From an uncultured Prevotellaceae bacterium (GTDB lineage Bacteria; Bacteroidota; Bacteroidia; Bacteroidales; Bacteroidaceae): DNA of 38,068 bases. The translations under genes and the position numbers were made by a program. The notes under the pieces were generated by a model, which searched no databases, had not been told where the DNA came from, and saw nothing but the letters and a program-made list of their open reading frames with translations. This document shows, in pieces, positions 8,085 to 15,765 of this stretch. The first letter of the stretch is position 1, and each line of letters begins with the position of its first letter. The stretch spans positions 1 to 38,068 of the forward strand of contig OMWC01000030.1 of assembly GCA_900314655.1 (NCBI GenBank), given 5' to 3'.

Positions 8085-8157
8085 GTTTCAAGTTTCAGGT
8101 TTCTTTCATTCATGTATTCTGAAAGCGTTTTCTGGAGAAAACGATGACAAGTTTCAG
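8085..8157 (+). repeat. GTTTCAR heptamers flanking a small palindrome
   Basis: Two heptamers lie at 8085-8098 and one at 8151-8157, four bases from the stop of the beta-barrel gene. Between them is a hairpin with arms CGTTTTC (8126-8132) and GAAAACG (8137-8143) and a 4-base loop. It lies just past the end of the gene at 8161-8670 and could act as a weak terminator, but no T run follows. Confidence 0.8.
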
Positions 8158-8160
8158 GTT

Positions 8161-8670
8161 TTATCTGAAATACTTGGGAGTATCCTTGAAGAGATTGATA
8201 CCGATACCAATGCGCAGACCTACCTTGCTGTAGTCGGAATGGTTCTTGATAGACTGCTCGTAATAGAGAGCGGGCTCAATGGTCACCGTGCGGTTGATGA
8301 AGAAAGCATAGCCTACTTCCACATTGGGCATGAAGTCATTATAGCCGCTGGCATGTACATACTTGGCACCAGCACCGAGGAAAATACCATTCTGCACGAT
8401 ATAATAACGGCCACCCACACCAATGTTGAACTTATCGGAAGAACCTTCACTTCCGTCATGCGAATATCCCACTTGACCTAAAGCCAGCAGGTTGTCCATA
8501 AAGAAATAACCAGCCTTGGCATCAACACCCAAATGGAATTCCGTGGCACCGCTGTAACTGGCATCCAAGCCGGTCATCGAAGCACCCACATACATTTTGC
8601 CCTGTTCGAACTGGGCATTTGCGCTCAGCGTCATCACGAGAGCAGCAATCATCATTGCAATTTTCTTCAT
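8161..8670 (-). CDS. Small outer-membrane beta-barrel protein
   Basis: The protein has 169 residues. The signal peptide MKKIAMMIAALVMTLSANA is followed by alternating short strands rich in Gly and aromatic residues, such as KMYVGASMTGLDASY, GVGGRYYIVQNGIFLG and KVGLRIGIGINLF. This fits the OmpA/OmpX-like outer-membrane barrel superfamily common in Bacteroidales. No enzymatic motif is visible. It lies 34 bases downstream of cstA on the same strand. Function unknown. Confidence 0.8.
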   Translation of the reverse strand: MKKIAMMIAALVMTLSANAQFEQGKMYVGASMTGLDASYSGATEFHLGVDAKAGYFFMDNLLALGQVGYSHDGSEGSSDKFNIGVGGRYYIVQNGIFLGAGAKYVHASGYNDFMPNVEVGYAFFINRTVTIEPALYYEQSIKNHSDYSKVGLRIGIGINLFKDTPKYFR

Positions 8671-8704
8671 ACGCAGAATTGTTGTTTTGTTAATGTTCTG
8701 TATA

Positions 8705-10153
8705 TTATTTACTTAAATTATTCTTTGTGTATTTCTGGTACCAGGTAAAGAACCACACCAGGGAAACGACCAAGGCCACTACGGCCACTACGTAGCCGGC
8801 ACTCATCGATGCTCCGATGGCATTCTTCGAGACCACGAGGAACGTGCTGCAGACAACGGTCATGAAGACAGCCGGAAGGAAGGTCACCACGAAGGGTTTC
8901 TTCTGCTGGACCAGATAGACGGTTATCGTCCAAAGCGTGAATACGGCAAGCGTCTGGTTAGCCCATCCGAAATAGTTCCATATCACGTTGAAGCCATCAG
9001 GATTCTCGATATTGAAGAAGAGCAGACCCAGCGTAGCAGCGAAAAGCGGCACACAGATGTAGAGACGCTTACGGATGGAATGCTGTTCCAGATGGAGGAA
9101 TTCGGCAATGATGAGACGGGCGGAGCGCAAAGCCGTATCACCACTGGTGATCGGTGCAGCCACAACTCCCAGCATGGCCAGGATTCCACCGAAAAGACCC
9201 AGCCAGCCTTCGCTCACCACGGTCACCACTTTCGGAGCAGCCATCGTCATCTCGGGAGCCTGTCCCAAGAGTTCCTGACCTGCAGAACCATAGAAGAAAT
9301 ACATGGAAACCGTAGCCCAGATAAGAGCAACGATTCCCTCGGTAATCATGGAACCGTAGAAAATGGGGCGTCCCATCTTTTCCGACTTGATGCAACGGGC
9401 CATCAGCGGGCTTTGTGTGGCATGGAAGCCACTGATTGCTCCGCAGGCAATGGTGATGAAAAGTGCCGGGAAGATAGGCGTGCCGTTCATCGTTCCGATA
9501 CCATCCGTAAGTTCAGGCAGTGAAGGCCATTTCACGAAGAGTACAGCCATCAGGGCCACGGCCATGAAGAGCATCGAAACGGCAAAGAGCGGATAGATGC
9601 GACCGATAATCTTATCAACAGGCAGCATCGTAGCAATGATATAATATGCGAAAATGATGCCACACCAGATATAGACCCACGTGTTACCTTCGCCGCAGAG
9701 ATCACCCAGAATGAGCGCCGGACTATACACGAAAACGGCTCCCACCATCATCAGCAGAAACACCGAAAAGACCAGCATCACGTTCTTCGTGGTGCCTCCC
9801 AGATATTTGCCCACCAACTCAGGCAGACCGGCACCGCCGTTGCGCATGGAGAGCATACCGGAAAGGAAATCATGCACTGCGCCTGCAAAGATACATCCCA
9901 GCACAATCCAAAGATAAGCTGCAGGGCCAAACTTGGCACCCATGATGGCACCGAAGATGGGGCCTGTGCCCGCAATGTTAAGAAACTGAATCATGAAAAT
10001 CTTCCACCCGGGAAGCACGATGTAATCGACGCCATCAGCCTTCTCTACAGCAGGAGTCAAACGGTCGTCGGGGCCGAAAACACGCTCTATGAACTTGCCA
10101 TAGACCAAATAGCCTATCACCAAAGCCAAGAGACTCAACGTAAATGTTATCAT
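8705..10153 (-). CDS. cstA: Carbon starvation protein CstA family transporter
   Basis: The protein has 482 residues from ATG 10153 (MITFTLSLLALVIGYLVYGK). The frame stays open upstream to 10360, but that part crosses the promoter and the divergent gene, so I reject it. It has about a dozen hydrophobic segments and the family core FLNIAGTGPIFGAIMGAKFG followed by AGAVHDFLSGMLSMRNGG. Further conserved stretches are ACGAISGFHATQSPLMARC and TSGDTALRSARLIIAE. CstA proteins take up peptides or pyruvate; E. coli CstA is about 700 residues, and the short form is usual in Bacteroidetes. The substrate here is inferred only. A -7 element lies about 30 bases upstream. Confidence 0.92.
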   Translation of the reverse strand: MITFTLSLLALVIGYLVYGKFIERVFGPDDRLTPAVEKADGVDYIVLPGWKIFMIQFLNIAGTGPIFGAIMGAKFGPAAYLWIVLGCIFAGAVHDFLSGMLSMRNGGAGLPELVGKYLGGTTKNVMLVFSVFLLMMVGAVFVYSPALILGDLCGEGNTWVYIWCGIIFAYYIIATMLPVDKIIGRIYPLFAVSMLFMAVALMAVLFVKWPSLPELTDGIGTMNGTPIFPALFITIACGAISGFHATQSPLMARCIKSEKMGRPIFYGSMITEGIVALIWATVSMYFFYGSAGQELLGQAPEMTMAAPKVVTVVSEGWLGLFGGILAMLGVVAAPITSGDTALRSARLIIAEFLHLEQHSIRKRLYICVPLFAATLGLLFFNIENPDGFNVIWNYFGWANQTLAVFTLWTITVYLVQQKKPFVVTFLPAVFMTVVCSTFLVVSKNAIGASMSAGYVVAVVALVVSLVWFFTWYQKYTKNNLSK

Positions 10154-10180
10154 TTGTACCTTTATATTTAAAAAGTTATG

Positions 10181-10188
10181 CAAAGATA
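10181..10188 (-). promoter_or_regulatory. -7 element for cstA
   Basis: On the minus strand this reads TATCTTTG, a perfect TAnnTTTG, 28 bases upstream of the cstA start. No strong TTTG lies 19-21 bases further upstream. Confidence 0.55.
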
Positions 10189-10210
10189 CAAAGTTTTTCT
10201 GAAATATTCG

Positions 10211-10218
10211 TACCTTTG
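10211..10218 (+). promoter_or_regulatory. -7 element for the GHL10 gene
   Basis: TACCTTTG is a perfect TAnnTTTG, 26 bases upstream of the start at 10245. It is back to back with the cstA element 22 bases away, so the two divergent promoters may interfere with each other. Confidence 0.55.
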
Positions 10219-10244
10219 CAAAGATTTTTATAAACTTTATATAA

Positions 10245-11666
10245 ATGAAAAGAACACTTATCCTTATATATGTCCTCATTGCCTGCATCATGACGGAGGC
10301 ACAGCCGGTGGCTACGCCCAGTCTCAACGACGAGATACGTGCCGTATGGCTCACTACCATAGGCGGTATAGACTGGCCACGGACCTATGCCACTTCACCT
10401 GCCACCATCGAACAACAGAAACGGGAACTCACCCGAATGCTCGACCGGCTGAAACTGATACGTATCAATACGGTGCTGCTACAGACCCGTATCCGGGGTA
10501 CCGTGATCTACCCCTCCAGCCTGGAGCCATGGGACGGATGCATGAGCGGACAGCCAGGCCGCAGTCCCGGCTACGACCCGCTGCGCTTTGCCATCGACGA
10601 ATGCCATAAGCGCGGTATGGAGCTCCACGCATGGGTGGTGACGCTCCCCCTGGGAAAATGGAACGGAGCCGGCTGCAGGAACATGCGCAACAAGTATCCC
10701 AAACTCATCAGGAGGATAGGAGAAGATGGTTTCCTGAATCCCGAACAGCCGCAGACGGGCGATGTCATAGCCAGCGTCTGCGAGGAGATTGTCAGAAAAT
10801 ATGACGTTGACGGAATCCATCTCGACTACATCCGCTATCCCGACGGATGGAAGATCAAGGTTGGCCGATCCATTGGCCGTGAGCACATCACCAGCATCGT
10901 ACGAAAGATTCACACGGCCGTTAAATCAGTTCGCAGGAATATCAAGTTAAGTTGTTCGCCGATAGGTAAATACGAAGACCTCTCACGCTATAGCAGTCGC
11001 GGCTGGAATGCCTACATGGGGGTATGTCAGGACGCTCAGGGATGGCTTCGCACGGGACTCATGGACCAGCTCTATCCGATGATGTATTTCAAGGGCAATC
11101 AGTTCTTCCCCTTTGCCTTGAACTGGTCAGAAAACAAGTATGGCAAGGAAGTGGCTGCCGGACTTGGCATTTACTTCCTGGACCCCCACGAGGGCAACTG
11201 GAAAATCGACGAGGTGAAGCGTCAGCTGGCCATCTGTCGCCAGTATGGTCTCGGGCAATGCTTCTTTCGTGCTAAGTTCCTGCTCGACAATGTGCAGGGG
11301 CTCTATGACTATCTACGTGTGTGGAATTTCCAGGATTTGCTTTCAGAACGTCTGGGCGGGCTTCCGCCTGTCCCCATCGTCGCAGAGGCTGGCCCTACGG
11401 CAGTCATGCCGCTGAAGATTACCCCCAACGCTTCCCTTCCCTTCCTCAAGAACGACGGCCGATATATGCAACTGCCCTCCAAAGGTCAGACGCTCGATGC
11501 CGACGTGCTTATCGTGAGGACCCTGACCGGTATGGCCGTAGCCACACTCCCCTATCGCGGCAGTCAGGCCAGCATCAGCCACATCCAGCCAGGCACCTAC
11601 GAAGTGCGCTCCCTCAATCGCAAAGGCATCACCCACCGTCTGGGATTCCTGGAAATCAAGCGCTAA
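10245..11666 (+). CDS. Glycosyl hydrolase-like family 10 (GHL10/DUF187) exported protein
   Basis: The protein has 473 residues. An N-terminal hydrophobic segment (5-13) is followed by LIAC with Cys14, a possible lipobox; cleavage after TEA is an alternative. The GHL10 domain starts at EIRAVWLTTIGGIDWP and continues with RINTVLLQTRIRGTVIYP, YDPLRFAIDECHKRGMELHA and VDGIHLDYIRYP, a TIM-barrel type fold with the acidic DGIHLDYIRYP strand. The last 90 residues look like a small beta domain. The family is thought to act on glycans, but few members have a proven substrate. It lies alone, 91 bases from cstA on the opposite strand. Confidence 0.88.
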   Translation: MKRTLILIYVLIACIMTEAQPVATPSLNDEIRAVWLTTIGGIDWPRTYATSPATIEQQKRELTRMLDRLKLIRINTVLLQTRIRGTVIYPSSLEPWDGCMSGQPGRSPGYDPLRFAIDECHKRGMELHAWVVTLPLGKWNGAGCRNMRNKYPKLIRRIGEDGFLNPEQPQTGDVIASVCEEIVRKYDVDGIHLDYIRYPDGWKIKVGRSIGREHITSIVRKIHTAVKSVRRNIKLSCSPIGKYEDLSRYSSRGWNAYMGVCQDAQGWLRTGLMDQLYPMMYFKGNQFFPFALNWSENKYGKEVAAGLGIYFLDPHEGNWKIDEVKRQLAICRQYGLGQCFFRAKFLLDNVQGLYDYLRVWNFQDLLSERLGGLPPVPIVAEAGPTAVMPLKITPNASLPFLKNDGRYMQLPSKGQTLDADVLIVRTLTGMAVATLPYRGSQASISHIQPGTYEVRSLNRKGITHRLGFLEIKR

Positions 11667-11690
11667 AGCGGTCATTTTTCAACAGACAAG

Positions 11691-11830
11691 TGTGACGGTG
11701 TGACAGTGTGACAGCAACTTTCATAACATTTAATAAAAATACTACTTTATACTAATAAACCACAAGAGCTCGCGCGTACTGAAAAATAAAAGTTTATATA
11801 AACTTAGTGTCACACTGTCACACCGTCACA
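11691..11830. repeat. Perfect 23-bp inverted repeat built of TGTGACRG octamers
   Basis: The left arm is 11691-11713 and the right arm 11808-11830; they are exact reverse complements and are separated by 94 bases. The left arm reads as three octamers, TGTGACGG, TGTGACAG and TGTGACA(G). The AT-rich centre contains a perfect 16-base palindrome at 11790-11805 (AAGTTTAT-ATAAACTT). There is no ORF. It lies between the GHL10 gene and the tandem repeat upstream of thrA. Confidence 0.95.
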
Positions 11831-11833
11831 TCG

Positions 11834-11939
11834 TAAAACATCATCCATTGCCTTGCAAAGTATCATCCGTTGACCTTCAAAGTATCATCCGTCGGAGGTC
11901 AAAGTATCATCCGTTGGAAGGCGACTGATGATACTTTGA
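11834..11939 (+). repeat. 22-bp tandem repeat with an inverted final copy
   Basis: The 15-mer CAAAGTATCATCCGT occurs exactly at 11856, 11878 and 11900, a strict 22-bp period. A degenerate copy lies one period earlier (11834-11848, 11 of 15 matches). A reversed copy, GATGATACTTTGA, ends at 11939. The units are contiguous and have no unique spacers. The array ends 32 bases before the -33 element of the thrA promoter. Confidence 0.95.
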
Positions 11940-11970
11940 AAAGGAGAATACGATATTTTTGCGGAAAATC

Positions 11971-12001
11971 TTTGGCAGTCAGAGAATCTTTTGTAACTTT
12001 G
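11971..12001 (+). promoter_or_regulatory. Consensus Bacteroidetes promoter for the threonine operon
   Basis: TTTG at 11971-11974, an exact 19-base spacer, and TAACTTTG at 11994-12001 match the TTTG-N19-TAnnTTTG consensus completely. Transcription would start near 12008, giving a leader of about 60 bases before thrA. Confidence 0.85.
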
Positions 12002-12014
12002 CACCGATTTAACC

Positions 12015-12045
12015 GGGCGCTGCCCCTCATTGTCAGAGGGAGCCC
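12015..12045 (+). other. thrA leader hairpin with an alternative pairing
   Basis: GGGC (12015-12018) can pair with GCCC at 12042-12045, stacked on CCCTC (12024-12028) with GAGGG (12036-12040). The same GGGC can instead pair with GCCC at 12022-12025 around a 3-base loop. The two folds exclude each other. No short leader ORF rich in Thr or Ile codons is visible, so classical attenuation is not supported. Confidence 0.4.
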
Positions 12046-12067
12046 AACGAAATGTAACAAAGTAAAA

Positions 12068-14503
12068 ATGAAAGTCTTAAAATTCGGCGGAACGTCTGTA
12101 GGTTCCGTAAAAAGCATTCTTAGCTTAAAGAAAATTGTAGAGAAAGAGGCCAAAAACGGGCCTGTAGTAGTGGTTGTCAGTGCCCTCGGCGGCATCACGG
12201 ACAAGTTGATTGCGACTTCGCAACTGGCTCTTCAAGGCGACGAGCGTTACAAGACTGAGTTCGACGCTATCGTTGACCGCCATCACCAGATGATAGACAC
12301 GATCATCACCGACAACCAGAAACGCGTAGAACTTTTTAACACCGTTGACCATCTCTTCGAGCAACTGAAGAGTATCTATCAGGGCGTATATCTTATCCAC
12401 GACCTGAGCGAGAAGACACAGGATGCCATCGTCAGTTACGGTGAGCGCCTGTCGAGCAATATCGTGGCCACACTCATCCGTGGGGGCAAGCGCATCAATG
12501 CACGCGACTTCATCCGCACGGAACGTAAAAACGGCAAGCATCAGGTAGATTTCGAACTGACCAACAGCCTCATCCGCGAGCAGTTCAAGGATATGCCAAA
12601 GGTGGCTGTGGTGCCGGGATTCATCTCCCGCGACCGCGACACCAACCGCACGACCAACCTCGGGCGTGGCGGTTCTGACTATACGGCTGCCATTATTGCA
12701 GCTGCCCTTGATGCCGAAGTGCTGGAAATCTGGACTGATGTTGACGGTTTCATGACGGCAGATCCGCGCGTTATCCATACAGCCTACACCATCAACGAGC
12801 TGTCGTATGTGGAGGCTATGGAGCTCTGCAATTTCGGTGCGAAGGTCATCTACCCGCCTACGATCTATCCCGTCTGTGTGAAAAACATACCGATCAAGGT
12901 AAAGAACACGTTCAATCCCTCTTTCCCCGGTACCTTAATCAAGGAAAAGATTGATAACGACTCCAAGCCCATCAAGGGTATTTCAAGTATATCGGGTACC
13001 ACACTGATCACCGTCACGGGTCTTTCCATGGTGGGTGTTATCGGTGTGAACCGCCGAATCTTCACCGCGCTGGCCAACAACGGCATCTCCGTGTTTATGG
13101 TTTCGCAGGCTTCATCAGAGAACTCCACGTCAATCGGTGTGAAGGACTCCGATGCCCAAGCTGCCGTAGAGGTATTGAACCATGAGTTTGCCAAGGAGAT
13201 CGAGACTGGCGCCATGTTCCCCATGCACGCAGAGAGCGGTCTGGCCACCATTGCCATCGTGGGTGAGAACATGAAGCACACACCGGGTATTGCCGGAAAA
13301 CTCTTCGGCACGCTCGGCCGTAGCGGTATCTCCGTGATTGCATGTGCACAAGGTGCCTCAGAGACAAACATTTCGTTTGTAGTGGATGGCAACAATCTGC
13401 GCAAGTCGCTCAACGTGCTCCACGACTCGTTCTTCCTTTCGGAATATCAGGTGCTCAACCTCTTCATCTGTGGTGTTGGCACCGTAGGCGGAAAGCTTAT
13501 CGAGCAGATTCGCCAGCAATACAACGAACTGATGGAGACCCGACGGCTGAAACTCAACGTGGTAGGCATCTGTTCTTCCAAGAATGCCATCTTCACCCGC
13601 GATGGCATCAACCTGGAAAACTACCGCGAACAGCTGAAGGCTTCAGCACCAAGCAATATCAGTCACATGCGCGACGAGGTGCTGAAGATGAATATCTTCA
13701 ACTCGGTGTTTGTGGACTGCACGGCCAGCAAGGAAGTGGCAGAACTCTACCAGACTTTCCTGGAGCACAACATCCACGTGATTGCAGCCAACAAGATTGC
13801 CGCTTCAAGCGACTACGACGACTATATCCAGCTGAAGCAGACGGCTCTGCGACGCGGTGTGAAGTTCCGCTTTGAGACCAATGTTGGAGCTGGACTTCCC
13901 ATCATCGGAACCATCAACGACTTAAAGAACTCTGGCGACCAAATCCTTAAGATTGAAGCAGTTTTGAGCGGAACGCTCAACTTCATCTTTAACGAGATAG
14001 CAGCCGACGTTCCCTTCTCTGAGACCGTGCGCCGCGCCAAGGAGCAAGGCTATAGCGAGCCTGACCCACGCATCGATCTCTCAGGTAAGGATGTCATCCG
14101 CAAACTTGTCATCCTCACCCGTGAGGCTGGCTATAAAGTGGAACAGGAAGACGTGGAGAAACATCTCTTCGTACCCGATGACTATTTCAACGGCACGTTG
14201 GAGGACTTTTGGAAAAACCTGCCCCAACTGGATGCCGACTTCGAGAAGCGCCGTCAACGCCTGGAGGCAGAAGGTAAGCACTGGCGCTTTGTGGCCAAGA
14301 TGGACAACGGGAAAACAAGCGTTTCACTGCAGGAAGTGGCTCAGAACCATCCTTTCTACAATCTGGAAGGATCCAACAACATTGTGCTCCTCACCACCGA
14401 GCGCTACAAGGAATATCCCATGCAGATTCAGGGCTACGGTGCCGGTGCCTCGGTGACCGCAGCAGGTGTGTTTGCCAATATCATGTCAATCGCAAATATC
14501 TAA
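12068..14503 (+). CDS. thrA: Bifunctional aspartokinase / homoserine dehydrogenase
   Basis: The protein has 811 residues from ATG 12068 (MKVLKFGGTSVGSVKS). The frame is open upstream to 11870, but that extension crosses the repeat array and promoter. Residues 4-12 are the aspartokinase signature KFGGTSVGS; GRGGSDYTAAIIAAAL binds substrate. Tandem ACT domains (about 320-455) would carry amino-acid feedback. From about 460 the homoserine dehydrogenase half begins with the NAD(P) fold LFICGVGTVGGKL; near 636-680 are TLNFIFNEI and GYSEPDPRIDLSGKDVIRKL. It catalyses the first and third steps from aspartate towards threonine. It heads a three-gene operon with 6- and 11-base gaps. Confidence 0.97.
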   Translation: MKVLKFGGTSVGSVKSILSLKKIVEKEAKNGPVVVVVSALGGITDKLIATSQLALQGDERYKTEFDAIVDRHHQMIDTIITDNQKRVELFNTVDHLFEQLKSIYQGVYLIHDLSEKTQDAIVSYGERLSSNIVATLIRGGKRINARDFIRTERKNGKHQVDFELTNSLIREQFKDMPKVAVVPGFISRDRDTNRTTNLGRGGSDYTAAIIAAALDAEVLEIWTDVDGFMTADPRVIHTAYTINELSYVEAMELCNFGAKVIYPPTIYPVCVKNIPIKVKNTFNPSFPGTLIKEKIDNDSKPIKGISSISGTTLITVTGLSMVGVIGVNRRIFTALANNGISVFMVSQASSENSTSIGVKDSDAQAAVEVLNHEFAKEIETGAMFPMHAESGLATIAIVGENMKHTPGIAGKLFGTLGRSGISVIACAQGASETNISFVVDGNNLRKSLNVLHDSFFLSEYQVLNLFICGVGTVGGKLIEQIRQQYNELMETRRLKLNVVGICSSKNAIFTRDGINLENYREQLKASAPSNISHMRDEVLKMNIFNSVFVDCTASKEVAELYQTFLEHNIHVIAANKIAASSDYDDYIQLKQTALRRGVKFRFETNVGAGLPIIGTINDLKNSGDQILKIEAVLSGTLNFIFNEIAADVPFSETVRRAKEQGYSEPDPRIDLSGKDVIRKLVILTREAGYKVEQEDVEKHLFVPDDYFNGTLEDFWKNLPQLDADFEKRRQRLEAEGKHWRFVAKMDNGKTSVSLQEVAQNHPFYNLEGSNNIVLLTTERYKEYPMQIQGYGAGASVTAAGVFANIMSIANI

Positions 14504-14509
14504 ACAAGC

Positions 14510-15754
14510 ATGAAACACATTATCATATTAGGCGACGGAATGGCCGACCACCCCGTGGAAAGACTGGGAGGAAAGACGCTGCTGCAATATGCCGACAAAC
14601 CCTATATGGACATGTTGGCACGCAAAGGACGTACCGGACGACTTATTACCGTACCAGAAGGTTTCCCCCCGGGATCAGAAGTGGCTAACACCGCCATCAT
14701 GGGCTACGACCTGAATAAAGTATATGAAGGCCGCGGCCCGTTGGAAGCCGCTTCGATAGGCTATGAAATGGACGATGACGACTTCGCCATCCGCTGCAAC
14801 ATCATCACACTGGAAGACGGAAAAATCATCACCCATAACGGCGGAAACCTGGAGACCAAAGATGCTGACGTACTGATAAAGTATCTGGACAAGGAGTTGG
14901 GCTCCGACAAAGTGAAGTTCATCACAGGCATCCAATACCGTCATCTGCTCGTCATCAAAGGCGGCTCAAAACATATTGTATGCAATCCGCCTCACGATCA
15001 CCCCAACGAGGAATGGGCCAAGCTGCTCGTATCGGCAGAACCGGGTTGGGAGAACAAGAAAGACGGCAACAGAATGACCGGACAGGAAACGGCTGATTTG
15101 ATCAACAGCCTGATTCTGAAATCACAGGAACTGCTCGCCAAACACCCCTACAATCAGGCCAAGGCAGCCAAAGGCGAACGCCAGGCGAACAGCATCTGGC
15201 CCTGGAGCGGCGGCTACCGTCCTTCGATGGAAACGTTGATGCGACTCTATCCACAAGTGAAAACCGGCTCGGTAATCTCTGCCGTTGACCTCATTCGAGG
15301 TATCGGCCACTATGCCGGACTCGACATCATTGAAGTGGAAGGGGCAACCGGACTGGCTGACACCAACTATGAGGGCAAGGCACAGGCCGCTATCGAGGCT
15401 CTGAGAAAGCAAGACTTTGTATTCGTCCACGTGGAAGCTACCGACGAAGCTGGTCACGACGGCGACCTCGACTTGAAACTCCGGGCTATCAACTACCTTG
15501 ACCACCGTCTTATTGAGCCCATTTATAACGAAGTGCGCACATGGGACGAGCCCGTATGCATTGCTATCCTGCCCGACCACCCCACCCCCGTGGAGATGCG
15601 CATTCACGTCAACGAACCTGTGCCTTTCATCATTTACCATGAAGGCATAGAGCCCGATGAGGTTCAGAGTTATGACGAAGTGACCTGCGTAAGTGGCGGC
15701 TATGGGATGCTGCGCCTCAACGAATTTATGCAAACCTTTATGTCCATCAAATAA
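14510..15754 (+). CDS. Phosphoglycerate-mutase-like protein, proposed homoserine kinase
   Basis: This 414-residue protein of the alkaline-phosphatase superfamily resembles archaeal-type cofactor-independent phosphoglycerate mutase. Metal-site motifs visible are IILGDGMADHP (residues 4-14), SEVANTAIMGYDL, HVEATDEAGHDGDL and AILPDHPTPVEMRIH. Annotation pipelines often call it a phosphoglycerate mutase. Its position between thrA and thrC, 6 and 11 bases away, and the absence of a GHMP-type thrB here, match the group proposed to be an alternative homoserine kinase in Bacteroidetes and others. It would supply O-phosphohomoserine to ThrC. I judge this role more likely than glycolysis, but the sequence alone does not prove it. 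Confidence 0.85.
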   Translation: MKHIIILGDGMADHPVERLGGKTLLQYADKPYMDMLARKGRTGRLITVPEGFPPGSEVANTAIMGYDLNKVYEGRGPLEAASIGYEMDDDDFAIRCNIITLEDGKIITHNGGNLETKDADVLIKYLDKELGSDKVKFITGIQYRHLLVIKGGSKHIVCNPPHDHPNEEWAKLLVSAEPGWENKKDGNRMTGQETADLINSLILKSQELLAKHPYNQAKAAKGERQANSIWPWSGGYRPSMETLMRLYPQVKTGSVISAVDLIRGIGHYAGLDIIEVEGATGLADTNYEGKAQAAIEALRKQDFVFVHVEATDEAGHDGDLDLKLRAINYLDHRLIEPIYNEVRTWDEPVCIAILPDHPTPVEMRIHVNEPVPFIIYHEGIEPDEVQSYDEVTCVSGGYGMLRLNEFMQTFMSIK

Positions 15755-15765
15755 TTTCAAGAAGA

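Noticed and set aside
10154..10360. N-terminal extension of CstA to 10360
   Set aside because: It would cross both divergent promoter elements and the start of the GHL10 gene; the transporter's first helix begins at ATG 10153.
11691..11830. Insertion sequence with terminal inverted repeats
   Set aside because: The 94 bases between the arms encode nothing and no target-site duplication is visible, so it is not an autonomous element; a small non-autonomous element cannot be excluded.
11834..11939. CRISPR-like array
   Set aside because: The units repeat directly every 22 bases with no unique spacers between them, and no cas genes are present.
11870..12067. N-terminal extension of ThrA to 11870
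   Set aside because: It would translate the tandem repeat and consensus promoter; the aspartokinase motif starts four residues after ATG 12068.
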